A stretch of DNA of 64,000 nucleotides from Nocardia bhagyanarayanae (GTDB taxonomy: Bacteria; Actinomycetota; Actinomycetes; Mycobacteriales; Mycobacteriaceae): contig NZ_VFPG01000001.1 of NCBI RefSeq assembly GCF_006716565.1, positions 620,001-684,000 of the forward strand, written 5' to 3'. This document shows positions 63,273-64,000 of this stretch, piece by piece; the stretch's first letter is position 1, and every line of letters starts with the position of its first letter. A program made the translations under genes and the position numbers. Below the pieces are notes generated by a model, which saw nothing but the letters and a program-made list of their open reading frames with translations, made no database searches and was not told where the DNA came from.

Positions 63273-64000
63273 GTGACTACTCCGCGCGATCCCTTCGGTC
63301 CCGAGCGTGGTCCATGGGATGGCGAGGAGGCGCCGATCGAACGGCATCCCGGCTACGACCGGTATCCCCCGCCCAACGCGCCCGCCCGGCGCAGGCCGCT
63401 GCCGCCGCTCGATCCCAGCCGCAACGCGCCGCAGCGCGGCCCGCTCGGCCCGTTGCGCAAACCGCCGCCGGAACCCGACCCGCACGCACCAACCCGCAGG
63501 ATCGGCCGCCGCGGGCAGCCCGACGAGCCGACACGCAAGACCTCGCGCCGCGTCTTCCCGCAGCAGCCCGCCGACACCAAGCGCTTCGAGGCGCCGGACC
63601 TGCCGCCCGAACCGGCGCAGCCGGAACCAGCCGCACCGCAGAGCGAGCAGCGCACGCCGCGCAAACTGACCGTCACCAGGGTCGCCGCGCTGCGCGGCCG
63701 GGAGCTGACCGAGAAGGGCATCGCCACCTTCCAGCGCGCGGCCAAGGCCGACGGCGCGGACAAGTCCGGCCTCACCGCGCTGACCTACGCCACGATGGCG
63801 AACTTCGCGCTGGACGCCGCGATCGCGGTGTCGCTGGCCAACACGCTGTTCTTCGCGAGCGCCACCGCGGAGAGCAAGTCCAACGTCGCGCTGTACCTGT
63901 TGATCACCATCGCGCCGTTCGCGGTGATCGCGCCGCTGATCGGCCCGCTGCTCGACCGCTTGCAGCGCGGCCGCAGGCTCGCGCTCGCCACCTCGTTCGG
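63273..64000 (+). CDS. MFS transporter (Rv0876c type), 3' truncated by window edge
   Basis: 242 codons are visible and the frame is open at the window end. The first about 125 residues are a Pro/Arg-rich cytoplasmic extension. KLTVTRVAALRGRELTEKGI and LTALTYATMANFALDAAIAV lead into the first membrane helices, then LYLLITIAPFAVIAPLIGPLLDRLQRGRR, an MFS loop. It matches the long mycobacterial Rv0876c type. GTG start at 63273, with GAGGA directly in front, so possibly a very short leader. Substrate unknown. Confidence 0.8.
   Translation, partial: MTTPRDPFGPERGPWDGEEAPIERHPGYDRYPPPNAPARRRPLPPLDPSRNAPQRGPLGPLRKPPPEPDPHAPTRRIGRRGQPDEPTRKTSRRVFPQQPADTKRFEAPDLPPEPAQPEPAAPQSEQRTPRKLTVTRVAALRGRELTEKGIATFQRAAKADGADKSGLTALTYATMANFALDAAIAVSLANTLFFASATAESKSNVALYLLITIAPFAVIAPLIGPLLDRLQRGRRLALATSF

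Overview
This 64 kb window is high-GC actinobacterial chromosome, most likely from a mycolic-acid-containing genus close to Nocardia. This is inferred from gene content: an EspG / WXG-type / DUF3558 module, PrrA-PrrB, an EchA6-type crotonase beside its metallo-hydrolase, AccD3-like carboxyltransferase, SepH, LigD, a conservon and a Rv2326c/Rv2325c-type ECF transporter. No phage, insertion sequence, CRISPR array, rRNA or tRNA gene was seen. Comparisons with Mycobacterium tuberculosis loci are from memory of those families, not from a search.

Layout. 0-5.9 kb: the 3' part of a PLP-dependent Orn/Lys/Arg decarboxylase, a class III adenylate cyclase, a long GC-rich degenerate repeat, a pseudouridine synthase, a mycothiol-dependent-type enzyme divergent from a MarR regulator, and a cyclic-nucleotide-type phosphodiesterase. 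5.9-11.7 kb: AraC regulator divergent from a Baeyer-Villiger-type monooxygenase, then an ECF transporter (fused membrane plus double-ATPase protein, EcfT) and a 44-aa ORF. 12-15 kb: secreted protein, secretory lipase, and an isochorismatase-fold protein lacking the catalytic cysteine. 15-19.9 kb: ligD between two small MT0933-antitoxin-like genes, then the MBL hydrolase and echA6. 20-24 kb: flavoprotein, aldo/keto reductase, AccD3-like protein. 23.9-29.1 kb: a four-gene conservon (kinase, roadblock, DUF742, GTPase). 29.4-35.4 kb: prpE, haemophore-like protein, prrA-prrB, and a lone YhgE/Pip-like ectodomain. 35.5-38.7 kb: orphan ESX-associated module. 38.9-44.2 kb: FKBP, gltA, MFS exporter, pdxH, citA. 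44.3-47.2 kb: lipase with its TetR, and an unrecognised protein. 47.4-55 kb: serC, sepH, DUF6928-like, DUF2537, SpoU methyltransferase, Eis-like acetyltransferase, YccF, MarR divergent from DUF2530. 55-64 kb: ceramidase divergent from a TetR, a large GHKL-ATPase protein coupled to DUF3027, a glutaminyl cyclase lipoprotein, and the start of an MFS gene.

Themes. Lipid and acyl-CoA metabolism recurs (EchA6, AccD3, PrpE, two secretory lipases, ceramidase, two citrate synthases). Several regulator/target pairs have visible palindromic candidate operators. Many start and stop codons overlap by 4 bp (ATGA, GTGA and one apparent CTGA). Several genes look leaderless, with a -10 box 6-7 nt before the start codon.

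Most unusual: the GHKL-ATPase gene whose conserved N-terminus has no canonical start codon; four GC-rich tandem arrays that abut stop codons; a large hairpin ahead of sepH; the orphan ESX module; and three enzyme-fold proteins with altered catalytic residues.
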